Shown here piece after piece: positions 53,426 to 64,000 of a stretch of DNA of 64,000 nucleotides. The stretch covers positions 186,001 to 250,000 of the forward strand of contig ML978184.1 of assembly GCA_010015745.1 (NCBI GenBank), given 5' to 3'. Position numbers and translations under genes: made by a program. Source of the DNA: Setomelanomma holmii. Lineage: Eukaryota > Ascomycota > Dothideomycetes > Pleosporales > Phaeosphaeriaceae. Under the pieces are notes generated by a model. The model saw nothing but the letters and a program-made list of their open reading frames with translations, searched no databases and had not been told where the DNA came from. Position 1 is the stretch's first letter, and each line of letters opens with the position of its first letter.

Positions 53426-55093
53426 GGCACAGCTGGCAAGCGGATGAAGCGCGCTTGGTTCCGTGGCAGGCTGCCCGAGCTGCTCCTGCGTGCTGTACGA
53501 TGCATGTATTATCGATTTAGCCGCTCTGGTATTCCTACTGATTGACGGCGTCATGGAGGATCTCGGAATTTTTGTTGCTTCCTTATGATATATACCTCAC
53601 GGCTCATGCTCGGACGTCCTGATTCTGACATACTTGTTGCCCTTCACTTGTTTCCTTATGTCATGGGGTGTATTCTCGGCGGCTTCTGGCATCCACGAGG
53701 GAGGCATATGTGACACATCGGCCTGGGAGGCGTTGTCTTAATATTTGCGGTACTGGGCATCAAAATTGGGCGTCGAGTGGCATGTTACTTTGTTTTCTTC
53801 AACTCCGTATAGAGCCAATACATGTCATATACCATAGTTCTATGTTTACACTCAACAACAGTGTCGCAGACAAAGCCAATAGTGTGTTCAAGCAGATTTG
53901 TCCATGTTTTTCCTTTGGTATCATCCGATAGAGCCCATGTCCATCAAGCCCTCAACTCAGCCCGGCTAAATCACGCACCCCAGCCCTTCACTCCACGACT
54001 ACCAGGGTTCGCGAAGCGTGTGCCTGTGCAGCGCGTACCTGCATAAGCGAGCCCCATATAACGTTGCGCAACGTCCTGTACGTACGGACGTCAGAGGGCG
54101 GAAAACATTGGGCGGAAAAAGTCGCACTTCTCATGGATTCAAGCGAAACATGTGCGTCAGCTTCTGCGGCGCGGATATGCGGCGTTCCCGCTGCTTATTG
54201 CGCGCCTTGGATGCTGTACCGGGTTCGCGGTGTTGGGTACGGTGTTGGGTGCGGAAACGGAAGGAAGTGGAGAATTGGGAAGGTGGTGCAGAAGGTGTAC
54301 ATGGGAAAGTATTGGTCATTAGGATTGGGAATAAGGAGAGAAAAGTCACTGATTAGACCTCGGTGGACATCGAACAGTGATTTGCAGCATTTGAGCAACA
54401 TCTTTACATGGCAAGTCGTTTGTGTGGTGCTTGTGCGCTCCAACAGCTGTTGTCGTTGATTCTTACATGGCAACCCGTGGATGGCTGAACACTGTAAGCG
54501 CTATTCATAATTCCTTTCTTGCCGCAGAAAAACGATTCGACCGTTGACCAAGAATTCGGAACCCGAAGTAGAAAATGTTGAGAATTGAGCGGCTCAGATT
54601 GTTAAATTGACCTATAGCAGAGCGGTCCTATAGTGGTTCGCTGGGGTATAGCAGAGCGCCTATAGCGTGTTCGCCAGCCGTTGCAAGTGAAATGTGGAAA
54701 TAGATTCTCCACAGCCCGTGCTGCCGCAGATTGGGTACCCCACACTTGTTTGCATAGTTGCGAAGCTACAGAGTAGAGTGCATGCGAGTGTGTGTTGCAG
54801 CTGCATTGTTTTCCCGCTGCACTCTCGGGAGGCGAACTCGGCTGAAAGAACGCAGGCTGCGATATCGACGGTCTCTGAGCGTGGAACCCGGCTTCATTGC
54901 AAGCGCACTTCAAAATTTGATCCTCGTCTGTGAGCAAAGACGGTATACTGGCTGGAGGTGCAGCAGCGCCGCGGAACGTGCCGAAGGATATGTGGGTCGT
55001 GAAGCGTACCCTGTCGCCATCTAGACCTCCGTCAAGATGAGCAACCACTGATGCTGGCAAGCACGGCACAACAGATCTGATAGTCGGAGGTGC
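53426..55093. other. Intergenic, no gene; contains a short tandem repeat
   Basis: About 1.67 kb between convergent genes. Open frames are short and overlap on both strands. The only structure I see is the tandem unit at 54613-54678, listed separately. Confidence 0.5.
54613..54678. repeat. Tandem ~34-bp repeat with TATAGCAGAGCG and CCTATAG cores
   Basis: TATAGCAGAGCG occurs at 54613-54624 and again at 54647-54658. Each copy is followed by CCTATAG (54627-54633 and 54659-54665) and then a GTTCGC motif, so two units differ mainly by a 2-bp gap. A further CCTATAG precedes the first copy (54611-54617). The structure could be the remnant of a transposon end, but no inverted partner or transposase was found. 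Confidence 0.6.
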
Positions 55094-56397
55094 CTAGTTC
55101 TTGCCCTTTCTCTTCTTGAACTCTTCGATCCAGTCCGCGGCTCGATCTTTTGGCACCACACTGATCGTAGCCAGACCGTCAACTATCTCGGGCTTGCCGC
55201 TGCCCAGAACTTTGCCAAGAGTCATGTTCTTGCCCACTTTGATCAAGCCGCCGGCTGAAGTCTCCATGTATGCTTCCACATTGTCGATGGTGTATTCGTG
55301 CTGTTCGTCCCACGGTAATGGGAAGATGTAGTCTAGATGCTCGCCTAGCTTCTCCTTCTCCGAGCATGCTTTGATGAAATCGGATTGCGAATGTGCGGGG
55401 TAGAGTATGATGACCGGGAATGTAAGTGTTGAGGATGGATCGAGAGAATTTTCGAGCTTGATTTCAGCGTCTTCCAGATCGGGCTGTACGTCAGTCTTTC
55501 GAGTGAGAATGTTCCTGCTCTTCAGCGCGAGCTGCAGGGTAGCTCGCTCCGATGCCGCCTTTGCCTCTCGTTCTCTGCGTGCTCTCTCAACAGATTCGAC
55601 ATACTCTTTCCTCTTATTGACCTTTGTCTTCAGCGCTTTCAGCGGTGCGTTGCTAGGGTCAAGTGCAAGGCCTCTATCACAAGCATCGGCAGCCTCAGCA
55701 AGCTTGTTGAGTTCCAAGCATGCAGAACCGGATCGGTACAAGGCTTTGACGTTTACTGGGTTTAGGCGTAATGTTTGTGCACAGTCGAGAATGCATGAGC
55801 GATAGTTTTCTGCGAAAATCAGTACGATGTTGCGCCAAGGGTCATGTTTTGGTTTTGTTTGGCTTGCAGGAATGTGCCTTCCTCAAGTATACTTCTGCTC
55901 TACCTATATTTTGGCACTCCATCGATATTGAACTTACTTTTCTCCAGATTGCACAATGCTCTGTTCACATAACACGCCTCTTCGGTCGCCTTCTCTTTCT
56001 TTGCTTCTTCAGCTTCGTCAAGGTCGACCTCGATGACATCAGGTCCTTCGGCATCGGGGTCTGGTTGGCTCTGTGGGCCCTTCAAAGCTGCTATTGCCTT
56101 GTTATAGAACTCTTTGGCATCGGTCCATTGCTTGGCCCTTGCACATTCGTTGCCCTGTTGCCGAAAGTTCTCTGCGATCTCTGCTCGCGTACCCTCGTAT
56201 GCCAACGCCTTGATTGCCTCTAGAGCGATATTCTCGCCACCTTCTCCATCCGTCTCGTCCAGGTTCGTCATGAACAATGGCAGTCTGTTCATCTCTCTCA
56301 GCAGATCATCTACGCCTTGAGACTTGACATCAGCCATGGCTGGCGGCATTGCCGCCGACGGAACCGGGGCTGCATGCTGACTCGATTTTTGGGCCAT
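55094..56397 (-). CDS. CNS1: Hsp90/Hsp70 co-chaperone Cns1 (TTC4 family)
   Basis: Predicted exons are 56397-55938 and 55809-55094, with a 128-bp intron at 55810-55937 (GTAAGT..TTCGCAG, branch TACTGATT), giving 391 residues. Cns1/TTC4 is a TPR co-chaperone that links Hsp70 and Hsp90 and supports translation elongation factor folding. The N-terminal segment has DDLLREMNRLPLFMTNLDET, a family landmark. The TPR repeats include FRQQGNECARAKQWTDAKEF, YVNRALCNLEKKNYRSCILD (across the splice) and NPVNVKALYRSGSACLELNK. The C-terminal wheel domain has FPVIILYPAHSQSDFI, FPLPWDEQHEYTIDNVEAYM and a basic KKRKGKN end. The order and length match the family. Intact. Confidence 0.93.
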
Positions 56398-59005
56398 TTT
56401 CTCGACGATATGAACACTGTGATTAGTTTGTCTGCGTTTTTATCACCTCAATTCTCGCATGGGTCAAGTTCTTGTTCCATTCCCAAATTTTCGTTGATGC
56501 TCGCTTAGTCACCACAACGCGGGGCAATTTTTCGCGGTTCTTTATCCTTGCAAGCTGCGGCAACTTGCTGGGGAAACCCATGAGACGACAAGACGGCAAA
56601 AGAAAAATGTCACTGGCGCATGAAAACCAGAGGGGTATGATAGACGCGAAAGTAGGAGAATTTCTGAAGCGTGGAGAACCTGGACATAAGAGATTTACCC
56701 CACATTCAGAGACGACCAATTCTTGAGGCGCGAGAGTTTCCGCATCACTATGGGCATTTCAGGGCTCAAAATTGGGTACCCAAGCATCACATGAAATCGA
56801 GTCAGCGTCTGCGCCTGACACATGTCAGAGAGTCTCCTGCCGAGACCCAAGCTGCAATACTCACCCCAGTGATATCATTGTATTTCGAGGCCCTGCATGG
56901 CGCCCTGCAGAGAGCACTGCAGCTGCCCGCATATCGGATCCACTCGGCCGTCCTTGGACTGCAAGACGAAGGCCCCTGCACTATCGTCTCCTATCTCCAC
57001 TCCCATTTCGCAGTGTGGTCCGAAGAGGCCTGCCATTTCTGCAAGGCAAATTGGAGGCGTGTTTCCCACGCGTTCTTCACGCGACCGCACTCCACGCGAC
57101 GGGTGCATCCTACAATCTTCGGCGGCGTGTCCGCGGACGTCGTGGAGCCTTCGTTGTGCAAGCTGCACGAGCGCTTGCATCATCAGCGGTGGTGCAACCA
57201 AGTGAAATCAGAAGAAATTCTCTTGCTAGGGGATGGCCTCCTTTTCAAAGCAAGCCCTCTGCGTCCAGGCAATATTGGCCAGCTTTCGCGTTGAGAAGGG
57301 CTGAGGTTCGATCTTCGGTGATTCTGCCTCCTGGAAATCAGCTGCCGATCTCGACTCGACTCCGCTCCTTCGCGGCGCCGAGAAAGGTTCGGTTCAGGCA
57401 CTGCACCAAAGAGGCAAACCCCTGCGGACTAGCACCCATCGCAGGCTTTGCTAGAGCCTTGAATTCATGCGAACCCTCTGCTCACCCTGAGTCGACAAAG
57501 GTTGCCGTGTTTTTGTGTCGCAGATGAAAGCCTTTGGCAGAGCCTATCTCGAGTCTCGAGCGTCTGGAGCCAGCACCTGTTGACGATGCCGCCCGCACGG
57601 GAGAGTCCAACGGCAGCTTGAGAGATCGTTGGGCGGCATCGCCGTTCGAGCTGCTCGGATCGCAATTTGAGCCACGCCACAGTCCGTACCTTTTCCAAGG
57701 ACGGTAAGCCTACGGCGCGGACCATGGAGGCTGAAACTCGGAATCACACTTTATCACCACAGCCGATAGGATAATGCTGTCGCGAAGCTTTTGATGGCAT
57801 AGAAATTCATTTCGCAATTTGTTGCAACGGGCGACAATCTCACGTTTGTTGCGAGCCAGCCATTTCGCGGAGCAACACGTCTCTCGGTCACTAACCTGGT
57901 GATCACGTCTGGTTCGCAAGCACCGTTGCAAATGGGTGGCTCGATGGAGCCTGTGCACGAACCGTAACTGGGTCATTTCTTTCTCCTCGCGAAGATATTG
58001 GCCGGCATTGCGGGACACTTCACAAGTTTGAGCCAATTGCGCCGTTAGAAAGGAGAAAACATGGGTACCCTAGCACTATGCACTTGCAGGGAAGCTTGTT
58101 GTGCTCGTTAGCGGAGAGCGTGCATAAGCACCTCCTGCAAACCTAGCTGCGGACAAGACAAATTCGACATGGCAAGGATGGGGATCGTTGATTTCATTTG
58201 TCACCGCAAGCAATTCCGTATCCCCACACGGCCGTGCAGAGTTGTGCCTTATGTTCCGAGCACGAAGGTGCTTGCATGGCCGATCAGCAAAATTCATGCG
58301 AGCTCGACCCTCTTCCTTATGCCTCTGCCTCCCCACGCTCTGTGCAGTTGACGATCGAGTGGGTGTCAGTCTTCCCCATTGTGCTCTTAGCTCTTTCTTT
58401 GCATCTTCTTCCAACGTCACGTTTGCACGTCACAGTCCTTTCCAGCGTCATCGCTTGCGTGCATTCATCATTGAGCATCTTGAAAAGCATACCATTATAG
58501 AAGACGTCCCCAACCTTTATCCTTGCCAGAATCTAAAGTATAAGTCCTTTCAGCCGTTCTTCAGTCACACCACCTTGGACTCGAGGCGCCGTAGTACTAC
58601 CCGGATCCAAGTCATACTGACACAATTCCAGAGCCATCAAATATACCCAGACCCGCCGCCACGATCGATCACGCCGGTCAATTGGAGCTCTTGTACAAGC
58701 AGGCACATCATTCTTGCGAGGTGCGACCCAGATTGACACGAAAACGCGTGCTAGACGATCCTCATCGGTACGTCAACAGCATTGCCTCGAATACCATGGG
58801 CCCTGGTTGATCACAGCGCGGTCTCAGCTTGCGATCGCGGATTTGCGCCGTGCTTCAACGAGACCGAACCTGACATCGGCTGGACTAGTCGCTGACGCGG
58901 TCTAGATATGTATTAGCTGCCTACACATCCAGTACCACTTGATTGTGGTTCTGATTCGGTCACTTATATGGTCCCTTGGGTTTTGCCGCACGGCATCACT
59001 GCAAC
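56398..59005. other. Long intergenic region between CNS1 and NUM1
   Basis: About 2.6 kb of divergent promoter space. Several frames of 80-250 codons are open and overlap between 56.7 and 57.5 kb on both strands, with Arg/Ser/His-rich shadow-like composition and no domain; I do not support them as genes. NUM1 may have a long leader here. No repeat was recognised. Confidence 0.5.
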
Positions 59006-62000
59006 ATGGCTACCAACTACTTCTCCGACAATGAGGCTTTCATCAGCAGCCATCCGTTACCCTCACCGGCTGGTACCCCATATCACTCCGTGTCGCGAAG
59101 AACTTCTCGATACGGTACTCCCGTCAGCGATGTGAGAAGCTCGCCTCTTCCTCTCCCACCAGATCCAAACATGAGTACGGAAGACACGGCAAATGATGAG
59201 AACATATCGATCCTCGATCCTCGACGCTTCACACCCACATTGCATGCGAATCTGGTCTCGGAGATCCTTAGTCTTCGGCGAGAACTGGACTTCAAGCATA
59301 GGTTTATTGAGGACTTGGAAACGAATCTTCATGCAACGCGCGGAAATAACGAGACGCTCTCTCAACAGCTTGCCTCAGCCTCCAAAGACTCGCGAAATGC
59401 TAAGCGACAGCTCCAGCATTTCGAGACGGAGACGCTGGCTGCTCTGGAAGAGATCGCTGGAGAGAGAGACAAGATGAAGGAGGCGAATGCGGATCTCAGG
59501 GTGAAACTTGAGGCGACACAAAAGAAGTCCCGAAGCCAAGAAGAAGATTCAACTCGTGTGCACGATATGTGGGCACGAGAGAAGGAGGCATGGTCTGGAG
59601 AGAAGCTAGCTCTTGAGCGTCGAGTGCATACGTCAGATACTCGCCTGAAGATAATGCTGGATGAGATTGCTTTGCATGAGGCTGCACGCGACGAAGCTGG
59701 TAACGAAAGCGAGGCCGATGATTTGCTTCGAGATGGCGGTTTGGGTCCTGAAAGCGATACTGCTAGCATTTGGTCCTCTCCACAACGGAGGCCTTCGACA
59801 CGACTCGGGCGTCATTCGCGGAACCGAAGCAACAGCAGCTTTAAGAGCATTGGGCGGAATTACCGAATGTCTTTGATGAGCCTCGAAGGCCACGGACGCA
59901 CAAATGGCGTCTGCTTAGCCGATGAACTTGTGTTTGATGAGGAGGAGGAAGATCTGGAGGAGTTAGAGCTGGATTCGGACGACTTCCCTGAGAACGAGAT
60001 GCGTGCTAGGAGGGCTCTGGAGTCACGTCAATCTATGTATCCTGACGAAAAGGCAAAGCGTATCTTGGGACTCAGCAACGAGCATCAGCAAGCCGACAGA
60101 GACGAAGCGACCACGGTGGAAGGCTCCGAAGCCTCCAAGACGTCATATGAAACAGTTCATTCGTTGATCACGCTGACACCGAGAGACATTGCACTGGTCT
60201 TCCCACCAACTAAACCGATATATGTCGATAGCGGTGTACAGCCGTCCCCTCCACCTTCACCGACACGACTTGCTATGGCGGAGGCTTCCTCACAAACTAT
60301 TGATGCACCGCTACCAAGCAAGTTAGCAGAAGTACCCTCGACCAATGCGGAAATCGAAGCAAACCAGCGCAGGAAGCGTGTCTCCGCACCTCGTGGCTCG
60401 CCCAGTCCGCCACCTATCGCCAATCTTACACCTTCTGTGATGACTTCGAGCTCGGTCCAGACAGTTGAGCAGCCTTTGAGCCCTCCCGACACTCCGAAGA
60501 TTCCCTATCCTAACGCCCAGTCCCCGCTATCACCTGCCTTCAAGGCCGAAATCGTTTCGACAGCAACGCAGACGGACAACCCCACTGAATCGATCAAGGC
60601 AGAGTCAACAAGAGCTCCAGCTCCGGTCCCGATAGTGATACCTTCCATTGCTATTCATGCACCTTCGTCCGCTCCTTCTTCACCAAAGGAGCCGATCCTT
60701 CCTCCGGGGACCAAGACTGTGTCAACACAAACATCGGGTGATCTTACTGCCCCGATGCGCTCGTTTGGCATGCAGACTGAGCCAATTCGCATCGATCAGC
60801 GTGCCATAAAGCTTCCTGCACATTTGTTGCCCTCTGCTGTCACGTCTAAACCTGGCACTCCTGAGCCTAGTAAAGAGCGCTCGACAGCAAGTGGCAACAG
60901 GAAAGACTCTCACCATCCTAGCTCAAGTGAAACTGAGCAACCTACAGCAAGGCTCGCTGCACGCCAGGATCTGACAGCTCTGCTCGAGAAAGCTGCAGAC
61001 AAGAAGGTCGAGCATCGCTATCCCGGTAACAATGACAACGGGCCGCTGTCCAAGTATCACCAGGCCGATGTTCTTAGTAGACCATTCCGCACGAGCAGTC
61101 TATTTGCCGGATTCGATGGTCCTTCTTCAGATGAGGACGACGATGACGACCACATCAGCGACGACGACTTACGAAGCCCACAATTCTCGACTCCCATGCT
61201 GTCTTTGCGCAACTCGAAGAATGCGCGACCCTTCAACCCCCCAACTCCCGTTCCCGAGGACAAAGAAGCAGTTCCATCGAGGCTCTCCGAAGACTCCACT
61301 GTGTCAAACCAGATGGCTTCTAAGCGTAGCTCGATCGACAAACCTGCCAAGGTCGGAAAGCCAGCGAGAAACTCATTGAGCCGCCAACCAAGCATTCGTC
61401 GGTCTGCCATGATCCAGAATGGCACAGCAGCGCACGTTCGGTCGCGAAGCCCTAGCATTGGTAGCCTTGGATCGAGCAATTACATTCCGAAACCCCCCTT
61501 CCCGGTTCCCACACGCTCCAGCTCTCGCAACAAGCCCGCCAGCAAAAGTGAAGGCTCTCAGAGCCCCACTCCTCGCAACAGTGGCTCTTATGCCGGCCGC
61601 CGCCCCTATGGCGTGAAGCATCAGCGGAAGGATAGCTTGCGAAAGGTGCGATCAGCAGCCCCAGTATCGAAGCCCAGTCGCTCGAGGAGCCGATCGCCAA
61701 CACTCCCCGCAACCCCGAGCATTGCTGAGACAAGCTCAATACCTCCCTTGCCCAGCGATGTCGTCAGTGCTAGTGGATTTGGTCATCGAAATCAATTTTC
61801 AACAGCTACGGCGTACACTGCTAATGGCTCAATCAACACATCGGCCAGTCAAACCAGTGTTGTTGATGCTATTGCAGCATCCATGATTGGCGAATTCATG
61901 TGGAAGTATGTTCGCAAGAGGAAGGCTTTTGGTGGCCCAGATGCATCCGCGGAAGTTAGTCGTGCAGCTGAAGAGGCTTCTTTGGCGAGCCACGGAGTAC

Positions 62001-63018
62001 GACACAAGAGATGGGTGTGGATCTCGCCCTACGAGCAAGCAATTTTGTGGAGTAGCAAGCAGCCAACTTCTGGCTCTGCACTTATGGGCAAGAGTGGTCG
62101 CAAGCGTATGTATCTTACTCCTGCGTCTTTGAAGTATTACTGACATAATCCTTAGTCGTCATTCAATCTGTGCTTGATGTTGCAGATAACTGTCCACCAC
62201 CTAAGAACGAAACTCTCTTCAACCGGTCCATCTTAATCTTGACGCCGGCACGCGCCCTCAAGTTCACTACAATGTCTCGAGAGCGCCACTATCTATGGCT
62301 GACAGCACTTTCCTTCCTGGCACACTCGAACTCCCCAATACCTGACTTAGGGTCAATGCCGCCTCCGCCTCCAGCCATCGAAGAGCCTCAACAACGCAAC
62401 CAGGGAGCCACGCTTCGGCGTTCCCGTGTGCAGGACTCTGTACGCCTCGCCAAAGGCAAAGCAAACCCAGTCATGCAGCGCTACGCCTCGCAACAAGACA
62501 TAGCGACCGCCTTGCCTTCCTTGGCCGGGTTCGATCGACCCATTCCCGACTCTGCAAGTCCTCCGACTATCCCAAGGGGTCCACATCATGGCAGGAAGAG
62601 GAGTTCCACCGGACCTAGCGCTCCACCGCCCAACGTGCCATTCCGCAGCTTTTCCCACCAGCATGTCCCTTCAGTGTATTCCAATGGTTCCTCCGACATG
62701 TACAGCGCAGCAGCACCGCCCTCGGTACCCTCTTCAGTGTACAACCCTCATAGTGGCGCAATCAGCTCTCGAACTTCAGAAGCCAGCACCTCGACTCGCC
62801 AGCATTTCTTCGACACCATGGGCACCGTGCGCATGGAAGCATTCATCGACAATGCCCTCGGCGATGCTAAGCATGGAGGCAGCCACGCCGCACGATCGCG
62901 CATGCACAGTCGCCGTCGCGGGTCCAGCCAATGGAGCGCCAGCACCCGAGACCAGACCAACCGTGCTGGCGGCTTCTTCGATGACTTTGAAGTTAACGAC
63001 CCCTTCCGCGGCTTCTGA
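59006..63018 (+). CDS. NUM1: Cortical nuclear-migration protein Num1/ApsA (Mcp5-type PH domain)
   Basis: Predicted exons are 59006-62105 and 62156-63018, with a 50-bp intron at 62106-62155 (GTATGT..CCTTAG, branch TACTGAC), giving 1320 residues. Num1/ApsA anchors dynein and mitochondria to the cell cortex and so positions nuclei and the spindle. The ATG at 59006 is preferred; the open frame begins slightly upstream. An N-terminal coiled coil (residues ~85-230, e.g. LVSEILSLRRELDFKHRFIE) is followed by a Ser/Pro-rich disordered middle with repeated SxQTxDxP-like segments. The C-terminal PH domain is split by the intron: SMIGEFMWKYVRKR, KRWVWISPYEQAILWSSKQP, then SVLDVADNCPPPKNETLFNR and LILTPARALKFTTMSRERHY. 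A Ser/Pro-rich tail follows. The family is often longer because of repeats, which are missing here. Confidence 0.9.
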
Positions 63019-64000
63019 ACGAATGCCTGATTGTCACGATACGTCTACGCTCACGCATGACGAGCAACGGTCGAACTTGCTTTGCCTGCGTCTTGCTCTT
63101 TTGTCTTTGGACACCCTCCGTCTCTTGCTATCTCGTCTCCTGCGTTGCTACAAAAGCATTTCTTAGCATCTCTCATCTTGTCGACTATATTCTTACACTC
63201 GCTCCCCGTCATCTAGGGGCCTTGCATAAGGCTAGAAGCGAATGCGCTCAAGCGCACACATACTCACATTTACCTCTTATTCGTAATGATTGGCTATGCT
63301 AGCTTCATACGCTGCATGCTTTCGATACCCAAAACCTGTTACTATAGCCTCATTACTTGAAGCTAGCATTCTCTCATTGCATGTGTTTTCTTTCTTAAGC
63401 GGTCTCGTGGAGGCGGAAGTCTGTGGTCTGCGAAGGAAAGGACTTGGGGTTGGCGCAGGTGTGCATGGAATAGGAGGGGATGGGCCCATCGAGCTATCAG
63501 AATGGAATTTGAGATCATGCATATTTGCACCTTTCGACCCACTCTTCATTGAGGGTACATGAGTGACACCCGGGGTCGTTCTACACTCTGATTAACATTA
63601 AAAGCATAGCATTCTCCCGCCTTCATTGAGACAACATACGTTGACGTCACAATTGGACATTAATACTACGTGACGCTGTACAAGTATATTATCAACTTCT
63701 ATAATGTGAGGGCGAGGCGGGCTTCAGTGGCTCAAGGAGGCCATCACGAACAGGAAACATGCGCGAGGTTGTTCAGAACGGCTTCTCAATGAAGACGGGT
63801 GAGAGGCGACAGAGTAAAACAATTAGCTCAAGGCAAGAAAGGTACTTGGCTTCATCGAGAGTGCATGAGATGCTAAACAGCGTATATATAAGGACAGTGT
63901 GGCATGTACATTTGACCACATGAAGGAGTAAATACAGAATCTCCCATGACTAAACGCTTTTCTCTTCAGAGTACCTAACACATGACAACGACAGTATTGC
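63019..64000. other. Sequence to the window end, no gene recognised
   Basis: About 980 bp. It contains the NUM1 3' end and short open frames on both strands (63277-63562) without domains. A gene beginning beyond the edge cannot be excluded. Confidence 0.4.

Noticed and set aside
56671..57527. Two overlapping plus-strand frames of 207 and 251 codons
   Set aside because: They overlap each other and minus-strand frames, with low-complexity Arg/Ser content and no motif; probably chance.

Overview
This window is nuclear DNA of a filamentous ascomycete (Pezizomycotina). The genes carry short spliceosomal introns of about 47-130 bp with GT..AG ends and CTAAC/CTGAC-type branch points. They include fungus-specific families (Num1/ApsA, fungal Ctr, GH128, Dit1-type isocyanide synthase), and neighbouring genes are often divergent. 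A plant-associated Dothideomycete-like fungus is my inference, from the small cysteine-rich secreted proteins and cell-wall hydrolases; it is not proven. I recognised no tRNA, rRNA, CRISPR array or intact transposon.

Layout. 1-4.6 kb: the 3' end of a single-pass membrane protein, mitochondrial ZIM17 (with a GC-AG intron) and cullin-3. 4.6-12.5 kb: a gene-poor, secretome-rich stretch. It holds two paralogous six-cysteine small secreted protein genes, one of which looks broken at its 5' end, on either side of a secreted GH128 beta-glucanase, followed by a Ser/Thr-rich secreted protein with a cysteine-rich tail. 12.8-21.1 kb: housekeeping genes SUA5 (tRNA t6A), RAD21/SCC1 (cohesin) and PMR1 (Golgi Ca/Mn pump).

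22.3-35.4 kb holds the most interesting content: a Ctr copper importer, a secreted DJ-1/PfpI protein with isonitrile-hydratase-like active-site residues, a Dit1/PvcA isocyanide synthase, a divergent CYP56/Dit2-like P450 and a DHA1 major facilitator transporter. Together they look like a compact isonitrile (dityrosine-type or copper-binding metabolite) locus with genes for synthesis, tailoring, export, breakdown and copper uptake. Gene identities come from sequence motifs; the joint function is inference.

36.8-43.6 kb: an unrecognised membrane protein, a secreted GH5 endo-mannanase, a DsbA/FrnE-type oxidoreductase and a cysteine-rich single-pass membrane protein. 43.8-63.0 kb: mostly core genes, namely MAD1 (spindle checkpoint), PPM1 (PP2A methyltransferase) divergent from RPB5, a small membrane protein, mitochondrial SHMT, an F-box-like fungal protein, CNS1 (Hsp90 co-chaperone) and NUM1/ApsA (cortical nuclear migration). 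The spaces between these blocks hold nothing I can support as genes. Two show unexplained short repeats: palindromes at 6.3-7.6 kb and a tandem TATAGCAGAGCG unit at 54.6 kb.
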